A DNA stretch of 37,485 nucleotides. Source: Berkiella_A sp050252335 (GTDB taxonomy: Bacteria > Pseudomonadota > Gammaproteobacteria > Berkiellales > Berkiellaceae). The translations under genes and the position numbers were made by a program. The notes below the pieces were generated by a model, which saw only the letters and a program-made list of their open reading frames with translations, had not been told where the DNA came from and ran no database searches. Positions 23,821-31,813 of the stretch are shown piece by piece. The stretch covers positions 1 through 37,485 of the forward strand of contig JBFWLB010000023.1 in assembly GCA_050252335.1 (NCBI GenBank), given 5' to 3'. Within the stretch, counting starts at the first letter, position 1. Every line of letters starts with the position of its first letter.

Positions 23821-25119
23821 CTACTTCGCGTCTTCCATTTTTTGTTTCAATAATGTGAGTACTTTTTCTAAAGCGCCTTTATTGTTTTGCACAACTGCTT
23901 TGGCATTTTGACCCAATTCTTGCCTTTTATGTGTATCTGCAATCAAAATCTTTAATTGCTGCTCTAAGGCTAAAGCATCCTGCACAATAACAGTGCCACC
24001 CGCAATCACTAATTTTTGACTGATCTCAACAAAATTAAATAAGTGAGGTCCTGTTAATACGGGCAAGCCCAATGCCGCAGGCTCAAGCAAATTATGCCCT
24101 CCAATGGGCTGCAAACTCCCCCCTACAAAGGCTAGATCGCTGGCAGCGTAAAACAAGGGCAATTCACCCATGGTATCACCTAAATACACATCTGTATTAG
24201 GCTCTGGCATTTGTTTTTTACTACGACGTTTGATATGAAGGCCTGCGTCTTCACAAAGGCTTGCAACCTTTTCAAAACGATCTGGGTGACGTGGCACTAA
24301 AAAAAGCAATACCTTTGGAAATTGTGTTTTTAAGGCTTGATATACTTTCAGTACAGCACTCTCTTCGCCCTCATGTGTGCTTGCTGCAATCCACACAAAT
24401 CGCTCTTGCCCCAATAGATGTCTTAATTTTTCACCTTCTTGTGGCAAATAAGCAGGCAATTCAAAATCAAATTTTATATTACCCGTATTGCTTACCTTGT
24501 GCGCATCAAATCCTAAAGAAATAAAGCGCTTTTTATCTATTTCGCTTTGGGCTGCAACTTTCTGAATCGGGCGTGACATTTCTTTCATCATAGTGCCCAA
24601 CCAACGATATCGTTTCACAGAGACAGGAGATAAACGCCCATTGATAATGACAACCGGAATATTTCTGCGATAACAGTTGTGTAATAGATTCGGCCAAAGT
24701 TCTGTTTCCATAACAATCAATAACTTTGTTTTAAGCCGAGAGAAAAAATTATTGAAAGCAAAAGGAAAATCGTAGGGCAAATAACAATGATAAATTCTTT
24801 TACCTAAAATATCTTTAAAGGCAACTTGCACACGTTCAGAGCCTGTAGGTGTCGTTGTAGTAACCAAAAGAGAGGCCGTGGGATGCTGTAATAATAAGCC
24901 TTTAATCAAAGGGATCGCCGAAATCACTTCGCCAACAGAAACAGCATGCACCCAAATTAAATTATCCATCGGTGGAAAGGGTACAAAACCTAAGCGCTCT
25001 GCCCAACGCAAGCGATAGGCAGGCAAACTAAAGCCTCTTAGCCATAATCGCAGAAAAATAAACGGTAGTAACAGCGTTATAAGCAAGCTATACAACCAAC
25101 GAAAGCAATGCCAAGCCAT
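23821..25119 (-). CDS. waaA: 3-deoxy-D-manno-octulosonic acid (Kdo) transferase
   Basis: WaaA transfers Kdo from CMP-Kdo to the lipid A precursor at the inner membrane, the first step of core assembly. The N-terminal membrane anchor is about residues 5-30 (WLYSLLITLLLPFIFLRLWL). The family motifs are seen: IWVHAVSVGEVISAIPLI, ATLLVTTTTPTGSERV-like ASLLVTTTTPTGSERV, ETELWPNLL, INGRLSPVS, FVGGSLQPIGGHNLLEPAALG. About 432 residues compares with 425 in E. coli. I chose the ATG at 25119, which has GAGGAGG five bases upstream; a longer frame to 25185 lacks such a site. It is divergent from a WaaE-like glycosyltransferase gene. Confidence 0.95.
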   Translation of the reverse strand: MAWHCFRWLYSLLITLLLPFIFLRLWLRGFSLPAYRLRWAERLGFVPFPPMDNLIWVHAVSVGEVISAIPLIKGLLLQHPTASLLVTTTTPTGSERVQVAFKDILGKRIYHCYLPYDFPFAFNNFFSRLKTKLLIVMETELWPNLLHNCYRRNIPVVIINGRLSPVSVKRYRWLGTMMKEMSRPIQKVAAQSEIDKKRFISLGFDAHKVSNTGNIKFDFELPAYLPQEGEKLRHLLGQERFVWIAASTHEGEESAVLKVYQALKTQFPKVLLFLVPRHPDRFEKVASLCEDAGLHIKRRSKKQMPEPNTDVYLGDTMGELPLFYAASDLAFVGGSLQPIGGHNLLEPAALGLPVLTGPHLFNFVEISQKLVIAGGTVIVQDALALEQQLKILIADTHKRQELGQNAKAVVQNNKGALEKVLTLLKQKMEDAK

Positions 25120-25251
25120 GCGTCCTCCTCGTAAAAGATGGCCTATTGTACCCGTTTCTCTGCTAAAAATCCGGGCTAAAGCCATATCGCGCTTGACCCG
25201 AATGGAAAAGCATATTTAAATTAGACGTTTTATCAGCGAGTTTGTATTTTC

Positions 25252-26004
25252 ATGTCGCGACTCAGTGTCATTATCGTAACCAAAAATGAAGCCCATAATA
25301 TCCAGGCCTGCTTAGCCTCTGTGCAATTTGCTGATGAAGTTATTATTTTTGATTCTGGTAGCACGGACGATACGGTTGCCATCGCTTCAGCATATACGCC
25401 ACATATCACTGTTACAGACTGGCCTGGTGATGGCCCACAGAAAAATAGGGCTTTGCAAAAAGCAACCGGCGACTGGATATTGTGTTTAGATGCAGATGAG
25501 CGCGTCAGCGAAAATCTAAAACAGGAAATTTTAGCCACACTGGCTCATACCTCTTTCGATGCCTTTGAAATTCCTTATCAATCCAGCTACTGTGGCAAGA
25601 TGATTCGTTTTGGTGATTGGCGTAATGAAAAACATTTGCGATTATTTAGACGCGACAAAGGTAGGTTCACCGAAGATATTGTTCATTGTCATGCACAGAT
25701 TAATGGATCAATTGGACGCTTAAAGCATTCTATCCACCATCACCCTTTTCACAGTCTTGAGCACTTACTACATAAACTCAATGATTACTCAACTCAAAGC
25801 GCACGTCATAAATTTGAATCCGGCAAAAAAGCGAGTTTTACAACGGCACTTACGCATGCAAGCTGGGCATTTATCAGAGGTTATATCATCAAATATGGCT
25901 TTTTAGATGGCAAAGAGGGATTTATGCTTGCGCTCTCTAATGCACAAGGCACCTATTATCGATATCTTAAACTGATGTATTTATGGAAAAATGCAAGCCA
26001 ATGA
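25252..26004 (+). CDS. Glycosyltransferase family 2, WaaE/KdtX-like
   Basis: This GT-A fold enzyme probably adds a hexose to the lipopolysaccharide inner core. Motifs: LSVIIVTKNEAHNIQACL at the N-terminus, DSGSTDDT for nucleotide sugar binding, GPQKNRALQKATGDWILCLDADER with the metal-binding DxD. The middle LRLFRRDKGRFTEDIVHCHA and the C-terminal YSTQSARHKFESGKKASF and YIIKYGFLDGKEGFMLAL are typical of the WaaE/KdtX branch. 250 residues is usual. It is divergent from waaA, a known neighbour of kdtX genes. Its stop overlaps the next ATG by the ATGA arrangement. The exact sugar added cannot be read from the sequence. Confidence 0.88.
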   Translation: MSRLSVIIVTKNEAHNIQACLASVQFADEVIIFDSGSTDDTVAIASAYTPHITVTDWPGDGPQKNRALQKATGDWILCLDADERVSENLKQEILATLAHTSFDAFEIPYQSSYCGKMIRFGDWRNEKHLRLFRRDKGRFTEDIVHCHAQINGSIGRLKHSIHHHPFHSLEHLLHKLNDYSTQSARHKFESGKKASFTTALTHASWAFIRGYIIKYGFLDGKEGFMLALSNAQGTYYRYLKLMYLWKNASQ

Positions 26005-26750
26005 TGAACACCAAACTTATTATTTTAATGTTCCATCGCGTTCATGATAGCAGCCAACAGTTTGATAAAGATATTTTCGAGCAGTATTTGCAGTATTTGT
26101 CAGAAAATTTTTCTTTTTCTATGCCTGGAGACGCTTTATCCACGCAGAAAACAAATATTTGCCTTAGTTTTGATGATGCCTACTGTGATTTCTATTTTTA
26201 TGCCTATCCGCTCTTAAAAAAATATAATGCGAGAGCACTCTTGGGCGTATCCACAGATTATATTGTTGAAGAAACAACGCAAAACGCCCAAACAAGACTC
26301 TCCGTGCCTTATCCCAAAGGCATGGAAAATGACATCTGGCGCACGCAAGTGCCTTTTTGCACATGGCAAGAATTAAGAGAAATGTCCAATTCCCCTTATG
26401 TGACCATTGCATCACATAGTGCCTCTCATCCGCATGTCACGGATAAAAACTGCGATCTCCAGAAAGAAATTGTAGGCTCTAAAATAATCTTGGAACAACA
26501 ACTACAGAAAAAGGTCGACTGCTTTATTTATCCCTATGGTGATTTTAACACCTCTGTACATCATTTTGTGAAACAGCACTATGCGTGGGATTTCCGCATT
26601 GGAAGCGCACTTAATCATGGTTGGCAAAAAAAAGGACCACTGTATCGACTGGATGCCGAAAAACATTGGCCCCAAAAGCTTCCACTTACGCCACAACTCT
26701 TCTATAAACTCAATATGAAATATTGGTTAAATCGTTTGCGAGGTAGATAA
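26001..26750 (+). CDS. Polysaccharide deacetylase (NodB domain) family protein
   Basis: NodB-type enzymes remove acetyl groups from amino sugars. Metal and catalytic residues are seen, numbering from an upstream ATG at 25983: ICLSFDDAY with Asp64 and Asp65, and ASHSASHPH with His145 and His149. DCFIYPYGDF follows, also typical. There is no signal peptide, so it may act in the cytoplasm or at the membrane face. I chose the ATG at 26001, which overlaps the stop of the preceding glycosyltransferase gene (ATGA), pointing to coupled translation. The pairing with a core glycosyltransferase suggests it acts on a lipopolysaccharide sugar such as GlcNAc; this is inference. Confidence 0.87.
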   Translation: MMNTKLIILMFHRVHDSSQQFDKDIFEQYLQYLSENFSFSMPGDALSTQKTNICLSFDDAYCDFYFYAYPLLKKYNARALLGVSTDYIVEETTQNAQTRLSVPYPKGMENDIWRTQVPFCTWQELREMSNSPYVTIASHSASHPHVTDKNCDLQKEIVGSKIILEQQLQKKVDCFIYPYGDFNTSVHHFVKQHYAWDFRIGSALNHGWQKKGPLYRLDAEKHWPQKLPLTPQLFYKLNMKYWLNRLRGR

Positions 26751-26802
26751 TCTTCACAATATAAAATCCTCAATAAAGGCAAATAAAACAAGGAAAATAA
26801 TA

Positions 26803-27591
26803 ATGAAAATAGTTTTAAGAGTTATGGCCTGTAGCACAATCATGTGTGTTAGCTCCATTTGTAACGCTGGCTCAGAGATTGGAATCTATGCTGAGCTAAA
26901 CAAAGCGGACATTCGCGGATTTCAACAAGCACCCAAAGGTGGGAGCCCTGGCACCACCAGTTTAGAACGCCCATCCTTTGAGGAACTCAATATTGATTCT
27001 AAAGTATATGCCAGCATGGGCGCATGGCTAAGATTTGATCCTTTTCAAATCAATTTCAATTATTTGCCACTTAAATATGATGGACAAACCATATTATCCT
27101 CAGAACTTATTACTCACGGAATTACGATTCCACAAGCTTCTTATTTCTCCAGTGACATCAAAGATCAACTTTACTCCGTCGATTTTGCTAGAATTTTTAA
27201 GCCTTTTAATGGCTTTATGATTGCTCCTATGGCAACGATACATGCTCTGGATCATCACTATGAATTTAGTTCCGCCCCTTTCTCCTCAACTCGCGCCTTC
27301 TTTGCAACGGGCGTTGGTCTAGGACTTGATATGACTTATGCATTTTTATATCAATATGAATTGAATGCTAAAATTCATGTGCCCGTACCTATAACAAATC
27401 TTGATGTAAGCAAAGCAAAATTATCACTTGCCTATGTGTGGGCATTAACACCACGCCTTACAATGAAGCCTTATGCATTAGTAGAATGGAATAAGATTAA
27501 ATTCAAAGATCATCAGCCAGTCCCTAATCATTTAGAGTATCGCTTAAGCCCTATTTGGGGTATGGGTATCAGCATGAGCGTACATAATTAA
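26803..27591 (+). CDS. Putative outer membrane beta-barrel protein, function unknown
   Basis: The N-terminus is a signal peptide, with hydrophobic MACSTIMCVSSICNA and probable cleavage after residue 22. The mature 240 residues alternate polar and hydrophobic residues in short strands (WLRFDPFQINFNYLPLKY, KLSLAYVWALTPRLTMKPYALVEWNKIKF), with glycine-rich turns and the end RLSPIWGMGISMSVHN. This fits a small 8- to 10-strand outer membrane barrel. I do not recognise a named family. AAGGA lies 8 bases before the ATG. It is 52 bp after the deacetylase gene and is followed by a strong terminator. It may be an adhesin-like or structural surface protein. Confidence 0.65.
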   Translation: MKIVLRVMACSTIMCVSSICNAGSEIGIYAELNKADIRGFQQAPKGGSPGTTSLERPSFEELNIDSKVYASMGAWLRFDPFQINFNYLPLKYDGQTILSSELITHGITIPQASYFSSDIKDQLYSVDFARIFKPFNGFMIAPMATIHALDHHYEFSSAPFSSTRAFFATGVGLGLDMTYAFLYQYELNAKIHVPVPITNLDVSKAKLSLAYVWALTPRLTMKPYALVEWNKIKFKDHQPVPNHLEYRLSPIWGMGISMSVHN

Positions 27592-27620
27592 TCTTTACTT
27601 ATCATTTCACCCCCCTCTTA

Positions 27621-27660
27621 TACCGGAAATTCGTATGCGCGAATTATCCGGTATCTCTTT
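27621..27660 (+). terminator. Factor-independent terminator after the outer membrane protein gene
   Basis: TACCGGA-AATTCG (27621-27633) pairs with CGAATT-ATCCGGTA (27640-27653), a stem of about 13 bp with one bulged base and a 6-nt loop. It is followed by TCTCTTT. It lies 30 bases after the stop of the outer membrane protein gene. Confidence 0.8.
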
Positions 27661-27889
27661 AAAAGATACCCATCATGACGCAAAGAAATAAACACTGATT
27701 CTTCTGTAAATCAAGATATGACTTAAGGACAGTATCGATATCCTTTCGCACTGTGGCTACAATATGTAATCGCAAACCAGTATTTATTTACAGTTCATCT
27801 TATAATTTTGGAATAAAAACCAGTTTACTTTGTGAGTTGACAACCTTAGAATATAAAAATAAGTAGTATTTTTGTTCAAGAGGCACATT
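27654..27889. promoter_or_regulatory. Intergenic region with candidate ankyrin gene promoter
   Basis: The gap between the terminator and the ankyrin gene is AT-rich and contains no ORF of note. A candidate promoter is TTGTGA at 27830-27835 with TATAAA at 27852-27857 (16-bp spacer). An alternative -35, TTGACA at 27837-27842, has only a poor -10 at 17 bp. Either would give a short leader before the GTG at 27890. Confidence 0.35.
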
Positions 27890-28468
27890 GTGACAATCAT
27901 CATCAAAGCACTGAATGAAGGGCATATAGAATTAGCAATGACCTTGATACAGAATTCTGTCCCTTACCAAGTATGCCAATATGATGAATCAGGACAAACC
28001 GCACTGCATATTGCCATCCAAAAAAATTATCTCGATATTACTTGTGCTTTACTTGAAAATGGGGCCAACATCGATGCCTATGCACGAGACAGCGCCTATC
28101 ATCGCATGACCCCCATGCACTATGCAGCGCTGACAGGTAATTTAGTCGCAACTCGATTACTCTTAAATTGGGGGGCAGATATCACTTTGGAAAATGGAGA
28201 TGGCTTAAATCCAGCCTCTTTAGCACTCAAACATGGTTTTATTGCTATTGCTAAAGTGATCAATCAGCAGGCTAATTATAAACCTAAATTTGCTTGGCCT
28301 TTACGATTACCTTTATCGAAAAAAATACATAATAAAGAGCAAAGTTCAGCAGCCCATATCACACCTTATCCTTTCCAACTGCATAAGACTGAGCTTTACC
28401 AAAGAGATAGTAAAGTGGTAGATTTTTTAGCTTATAAATTAAAACGCACCCGACAAAGCAAATTATAG
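27890..28468 (+). CDS. Ankyrin-repeat protein
   Basis: The protein has about 192 residues and three to four ankyrin repeats: a degenerate first unit (NEGHIELAMTLIQNSVPY), then SGQTALHIAIQKNYLDITCALLENGANIDAY, MTPMHYAALTGNLVATRLLLNWGADI, and DGLNPASLALKHGFIAIAKVI. These repeats bind protein partners and are common in effectors of intracellular bacteria. No signal peptide or membrane segment is present. The C-terminal 60 residues are basic and without repeats. I chose the GTG at 27890, which has AAGAGG six bases upstream; a TTG at 27872 is less likely. It stands alone, convergent with the hicB-like gene 3 bp away. The role is not known. Confidence 0.83.
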   Translation: MTIIIKALNEGHIELAMTLIQNSVPYQVCQYDESGQTALHIAIQKNYLDITCALLENGANIDAYARDSAYHRMTPMHYAALTGNLVATRLLLNWGADITLENGDGLNPASLALKHGFIAIAKVINQQANYKPKFAWPLRLPLSKKIHNKEQSSAAHITPYPFQLHKTELYQRDSKVVDFLAYKLKRTRQSKL

Positions 28469-28471
28469 TTT

Positions 28472-28696
28472 TTAAACAAGCGCATGTATTTCTTGTGCAT
28501 ACAAAGTAAACTGAGAAGCCAATACCTCCTTTTTATAAGCAAAGTAATTATCAACTGCATCTTGCATCACACTCTGCAATTGCGCGAGTGTTTGCGCAGA
28601 AAAACTAACAACGTCTGGACAATTGATAATCTCACCGACAAACACGCCCACACTAACCACATATTCGTATTTAGCGACCATTCCCTTGTAGCGCAT
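28472..28696 (-). CDS. Orphan HicB-like antitoxin-fold protein
   Basis: The 74-residue product resembles the partial RNase H fold of HicB antitoxins: MRYKGMVAKYEYVVSVGVFVGEI, then a CPDVVSFSAQTLAQLQSVMQDAVDNYFAYKKE helix. HicB antitoxins normally pair with the small toxin HicA and often carry a C-terminal DNA-binding domain. Here no hicA lies on either side, and the DNA-binding part is absent. It starts 6 bp after the hldD stop, so it rides at the end of the lipopolysaccharide operon. It may be a remnant of a toxin-antitoxin module or have a new role. Identification is by motif only. Confidence 0.68.
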   Translation of the reverse strand: MRYKGMVAKYEYVVSVGVFVGEIINCPDVVSFSAQTLAQLQSVMQDAVDNYFAYKKEVLASQFTLYAQEIHALV

Positions 28697-28702
28697 CGTT
28701 GT

Positions 28703-29653
28703 TTAAACCTTTTTATTAATGCGATCCAAATACAAGGCAACCCCTTCTTCTACACGCTTAAACGGCGCTTCATAACCAACACTTCTAAGCTTAGTAATAT
28801 CTGCCTGAGTAAAGCTTTGATAGCTGCCTTTTAAATGTTCAGGAAATGGAATATATTCCAGCGCACCAAAGCCATGCCATTTAATCACAGAATGAGCAAT
28901 ATCATTAAAAGGCTGAGAAGATCCTGTGCCTAAATTATAAATACCTTTTAATTGAGGACGTTGATAGAACCATAAGTTAACATCAACCACATCATCAACA
29001 TAGACAAAGTCTCGGCGTTGCTCGCCATGCCCATAACCATCACAACCTTCAAATAACTTAACGGTTTTGTTTGTTTTTATTTGATTATTCAAATGGAAAG
29101 CAACACTGGCCATTGAGCCTTTATGTTGTTCATTCGGGCCATACACATTAAAATATCGAAACCCTGCAATTTGAATACTCGCAGTATCTATTACCTGGCG
29201 CACATATTGGTCAAATAAATATTTAGAATAGCCATAAACATTGAGCGGCGCCTCATGCTCAATGGTTTCTTTAAATATTTCTCCATCACCATAAATAGCT
29301 GCACTCGAGGCATAGAGAAAATTAATGCCTCGCGCCAAACAATAGTCTAATAAAATTTTGCTATATTCATAGTTATTTTCCATCATATAACGACCATCCC
29401 ACTCTGTCGTGGTAGAACAGGCACCTTGATGAAAAATAGCCTCTATGTCTGTACCAAAATCATCTTTAGCTTTAATACGTGCCAAAAAGGCATCTTTGTC
29501 TAAATAATCTCTGATCTTCAAGTTCACCAAATTAACAAATTTCTTACCATCCGTGAGATCATCCACTACTAAAATATTATCAATACCTAGACGATTTAAC
29601 CCTCTGATAATATTTGAACCAATGAAACCAGCACCACCTGTTACAATAATCAT
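28703..29653 (-). CDS. hldD: ADP-L-glycero-D-manno-heptose 6-epimerase
   Basis: HldD (RfaD/WaaD) makes the last change to ADP-heptose by flipping carbon 6, giving the sugar used by WaaC and WaaF. It is a short-chain dehydrogenase-type epimerase with NADP-binding GGAGFIGSN at about 6-14, catalytic YGYSKYLFD (Tyr and Lys), and the family stretch GFRYFNVYGPNEQHKGSMASV. 316 residues matches E. coli (310). Its start overlaps the hldE stop by 4 bp. It lies at the end of the lipopolysaccharide core operon. Confidence 0.97.
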   Translation of the reverse strand: MIIVTGGAGFIGSNIIRGLNRLGIDNILVVDDLTDGKKFVNLVNLKIRDYLDKDAFLARIKAKDDFGTDIEAIFHQGACSTTTEWDGRYMMENNYEYSKILLDYCLARGINFLYASSAAIYGDGEIFKETIEHEAPLNVYGYSKYLFDQYVRQVIDTASIQIAGFRYFNVYGPNEQHKGSMASVAFHLNNQIKTNKTVKLFEGCDGYGHGEQRRDFVYVDDVVDVNLWFYQRPQLKGIYNLGTGSSQPFNDIAHSVIKWHGFGALEYIPFPEHLKGSYQSFTQADITKLRSVGYEAPFKRVEEGVALYLDRINKKV

Positions 29654-31098
29654 ACGACTTCTCCTACTTGCTGATTGCTTTGATGAATTCTCTCAACCAA
29701 TTGAGTTGTCGAATACCCATCCACGAATTGTAAAATTTTAACCTCACCACCATTGGCTATGACTTCCTTAGCACCAGCAATTTGAGGTATCTCATAATCA
29801 CCACCTTTTACCAGTACATCTGGTAAAACATCGCAGATCAATGCGCGTGGTGTATCTTCAGAAAAACTGACTACATAATCAACACTCTTGAGTGCTGCTA
29901 ATGCCAACATTCGATCGTGCAAGCGATTCAAAGGTCTTGACTCACCTTTCAGTCGTTTCACAGATTCGTCATCATTGACTGCCACTACCAAATAATCACC
30001 CAATGCTTTTGCCTCTTGCAGATAGGCTAAATGCCCTGTGTGCAATAAATCAAAACATCCATTGGTCATCACAATCTTTTTATTTTTCTCTTTATGTTCT
30101 TTAAGCGCTGAGAGTAATTGCGTTTTATTAACAACACCACTGATATTACGATTTATATCCGTCTCACTGAAATGACGATCTAATTCCTCTATACCAATGG
30201 TCGCCGTACCTAACTTGCCAACGGAAATACCTGCTGCCACATTGGATAATTTAGCGGAAAATAAATAATCTTTATCTAAACCCAAACATGTAGCTAAGAC
30301 CGCAATGACGGTATCGCCTGCACCTGTAATATCAAATACTTCTCTAGCTTTAGCGGGAATATGGTGATATTGATTATTATTTTTTTCAACCAAAGTCATA
30401 CCATGCGCGCCACGTGTAATCAATAAAGCTTCAAAATTATATTGACGAATCAAAGCTTGTGCTCGTGTCACAATATCGTCATCGGAATGGCACTCACCAA
30501 CCATCGCCTCAAACTCTTTCATATTCGGCGTTAAAATATCGGCGCCTTGATAGACAGACAAGTCTTCATTTTTAGGATCAACAACTACACGAATGCCTCT
30601 TGCTTTAGCTAATTGAATCAATGCTTGTGGTTCTGCAATCATGCCTTTTGCATAATCAGAAATAATCAACACATTTGCATTCGATAATTTTGATTCTAAT
30701 TTATGTTCAAGAAACTTAGCCGACCAGGCATAATATTTCTCAAAATCCAATCGCAGTAACTGCTGTTGTCGACCTATTACTCTTAATTTTGTAATGGTGC
30801 TCATATAGGTAGATTCGATTAAATCACAATCCACTTTTTGTGATAAGAGCATCTTTTTAAGCATTGAGCCGGCCTCATCTTGGCCAATAGCAGCAATCAG
30901 GGTACATCGGGCACCTAATGCAGCCACATTAACAGCAACGTTTGCCGCTCCCCCTACGCGCTCTTCTTCACCATGAATATTGACAACGGGTACAGGTGCT
31001 TCAGGAGAAATACGCGAGGTATCGCCGTGTAAATAGCGATCTAACATCACGTCCCCAATCACGACAACCTTACATTCTGAAAAATTTGGGTAATGCAT
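29650..31098 (-). CDS. hldE: Bifunctional heptose 7-phosphate kinase / heptose 1-phosphate adenylyltransferase
   Basis: HldE carries out two steps of ADP-heptose synthesis. The N-terminal ribokinase-type domain (about 1-325) phosphorylates carbon 1; motifs are GDVMLDRYLHGDTSRISPEAPVPV, GGAANVA and the catalytic DITGAGDTVIAVLA. The C-terminal adenylyltransferase domain (about 345-480) has TNGCFDLLHTGHLAYL with the HxGH motif and KGESRPLN. About 482 residues compares with 477 in E. coli. I prefer the ATG at 31098 with AAGAGA 8 bases upstream; an ATG at 31107 is also in frame. It overlaps hldD by 4 bp. The intermediate phosphatase GmhB is not in the window. Confidence 0.97.
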   Translation of the reverse strand: MHYPNFSECKVVVIGDVMLDRYLHGDTSRISPEAPVPVVNIHGEEERVGGAANVAVNVAALGARCTLIAAIGQDEAGSMLKKMLLSQKVDCDLIESTYMSTITKLRVIGRQQQLLRLDFEKYYAWSAKFLEHKLESKLSNANVLIISDYAKGMIAEPQALIQLAKARGIRVVVDPKNEDLSVYQGADILTPNMKEFEAMVGECHSDDDIVTRAQALIRQYNFEALLITRGAHGMTLVEKNNNQYHHIPAKAREVFDITGAGDTVIAVLATCLGLDKDYLFSAKLSNVAAGISVGKLGTATIGIEELDRHFSETDINRNISGVVNKTQLLSALKEHKEKNKKIVMTNGCFDLLHTGHLAYLQEAKALGDYLVVAVNDDESVKRLKGESRPLNRLHDRMLALAALKSVDYVVSFSEDTPRALICDVLPDVLVKGGDYEIPQIAGAKEVIANGGEVKILQFVDGYSTTQLVERIHQSNQQVGEVV

Positions 31099-31117
31099 AA
31101 TAATCATCTCTTATTCT

Positions 31118-31813
31118 TTAATTTTGTAATAATCGGGAAAAAAGTTGCTCAGCCTGTTCATGAACATTTGGTGCTTCGCTCCAGTTTTCCATAAATCGTT
31201 TACGCTCTTTCATCGCTGCCCGCTTTGCAAGTACATGCCATTTATATTGGCACATTGCATCAAGATCTATTAGAAAGGGCTTTTGTTGTGAGCAGATCAA
31301 AATATTACTTAAATTCAAATCTCTATGACTCACGCGATGGGCAGCTAGTTTTTTCATCATATTGCAGATATTTTCTGCTGCACTCTGCCATAAATGGTTG
31401 GGTTTTGCGCCACAGGCAAAAAAATGTAGCGCATCCAATCCTTCAATATAATTACTGATAAAATAGGAACGCCCTCTGATAATACCCCAACGCTCTTCCA
31501 ATAGTGCAATTGGCTGCATGGTATCAATTCCCATAGACAGCAATTTTTTGGCATTATTCCAATTTTTAAAAGCACGAGAAGGCAAAAATGCGCGGCGGAT
31601 ACAATGCAAAATACCTTTTGTATTTGCACGTTTGATCACCCATTTCTGACCATCGACCTCAATCACCACAACGGTTGATGTCGGGTCATTTTTTAAAAAT
31701 CTTTCTGGATATGTCATGTGATATTCAATATTCGAAAGCACCGCCAGTATTGATTGCGCTTTAAAAGATTCATCCCATTGAATATATTGCTTGAAACTTT
31801 TTAAAACTTTCAT
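31118..31813 (-). CDS. WaaP-like lipopolysaccharide core kinase
   Basis: This belongs to the Kdo/WaaP/RIO-like kinase family, whose members phosphorylate heptose in the inner core. ATP-binding Lys61 is in KWVIKRAN, catalytic HRDLNLSNI is at 163-171 with Asp165 and Asn170, and the metal-binding Asp is in FLIDLDAM (Asp183). 231 residues fits the family. It overlaps the upstream GT2 gene by 4 bp and is followed by hldE. The setting beside waaC, waaF and waaL supports a core sugar kinase. I do not give a symbol because WaaP, RfaY and InaA types are hard to tell apart by eye. Confidence 0.85.
   Translation of the reverse strand: MKVLKSFKQYIQWDESFKAQSILAVLSNIEYHMTYPERFLKNDPTSTVVVIEVDGQKWVIKRANTKGILHCIRRAFLPSRAFKNWNNAKKLLSMGIDTMQPIALLEERWGIIRGRSYFISNYIEGLDALHFFACGAKPNHLWQSAAENICNMMKKLAAHRVSHRDLNLSNILICSQQKPFLIDLDAMCQYKWHVLAKRAAMKERKRFMENWSEAPNVHEQAEQLFSRLLQN

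Noticed and set aside
25120..25185. N-terminal extension of waaA
   Set aside because: The internal ATG at 25119 has a strong GAGGAGG site five bases upstream and matches the family start; the upstream part has neither.
28472..28696. Complete HicAB toxin-antitoxin module
   Set aside because: No hicA-like ORF lies next to it: hldD is 6 bp upstream and the ankyrin gene converges on the other side.
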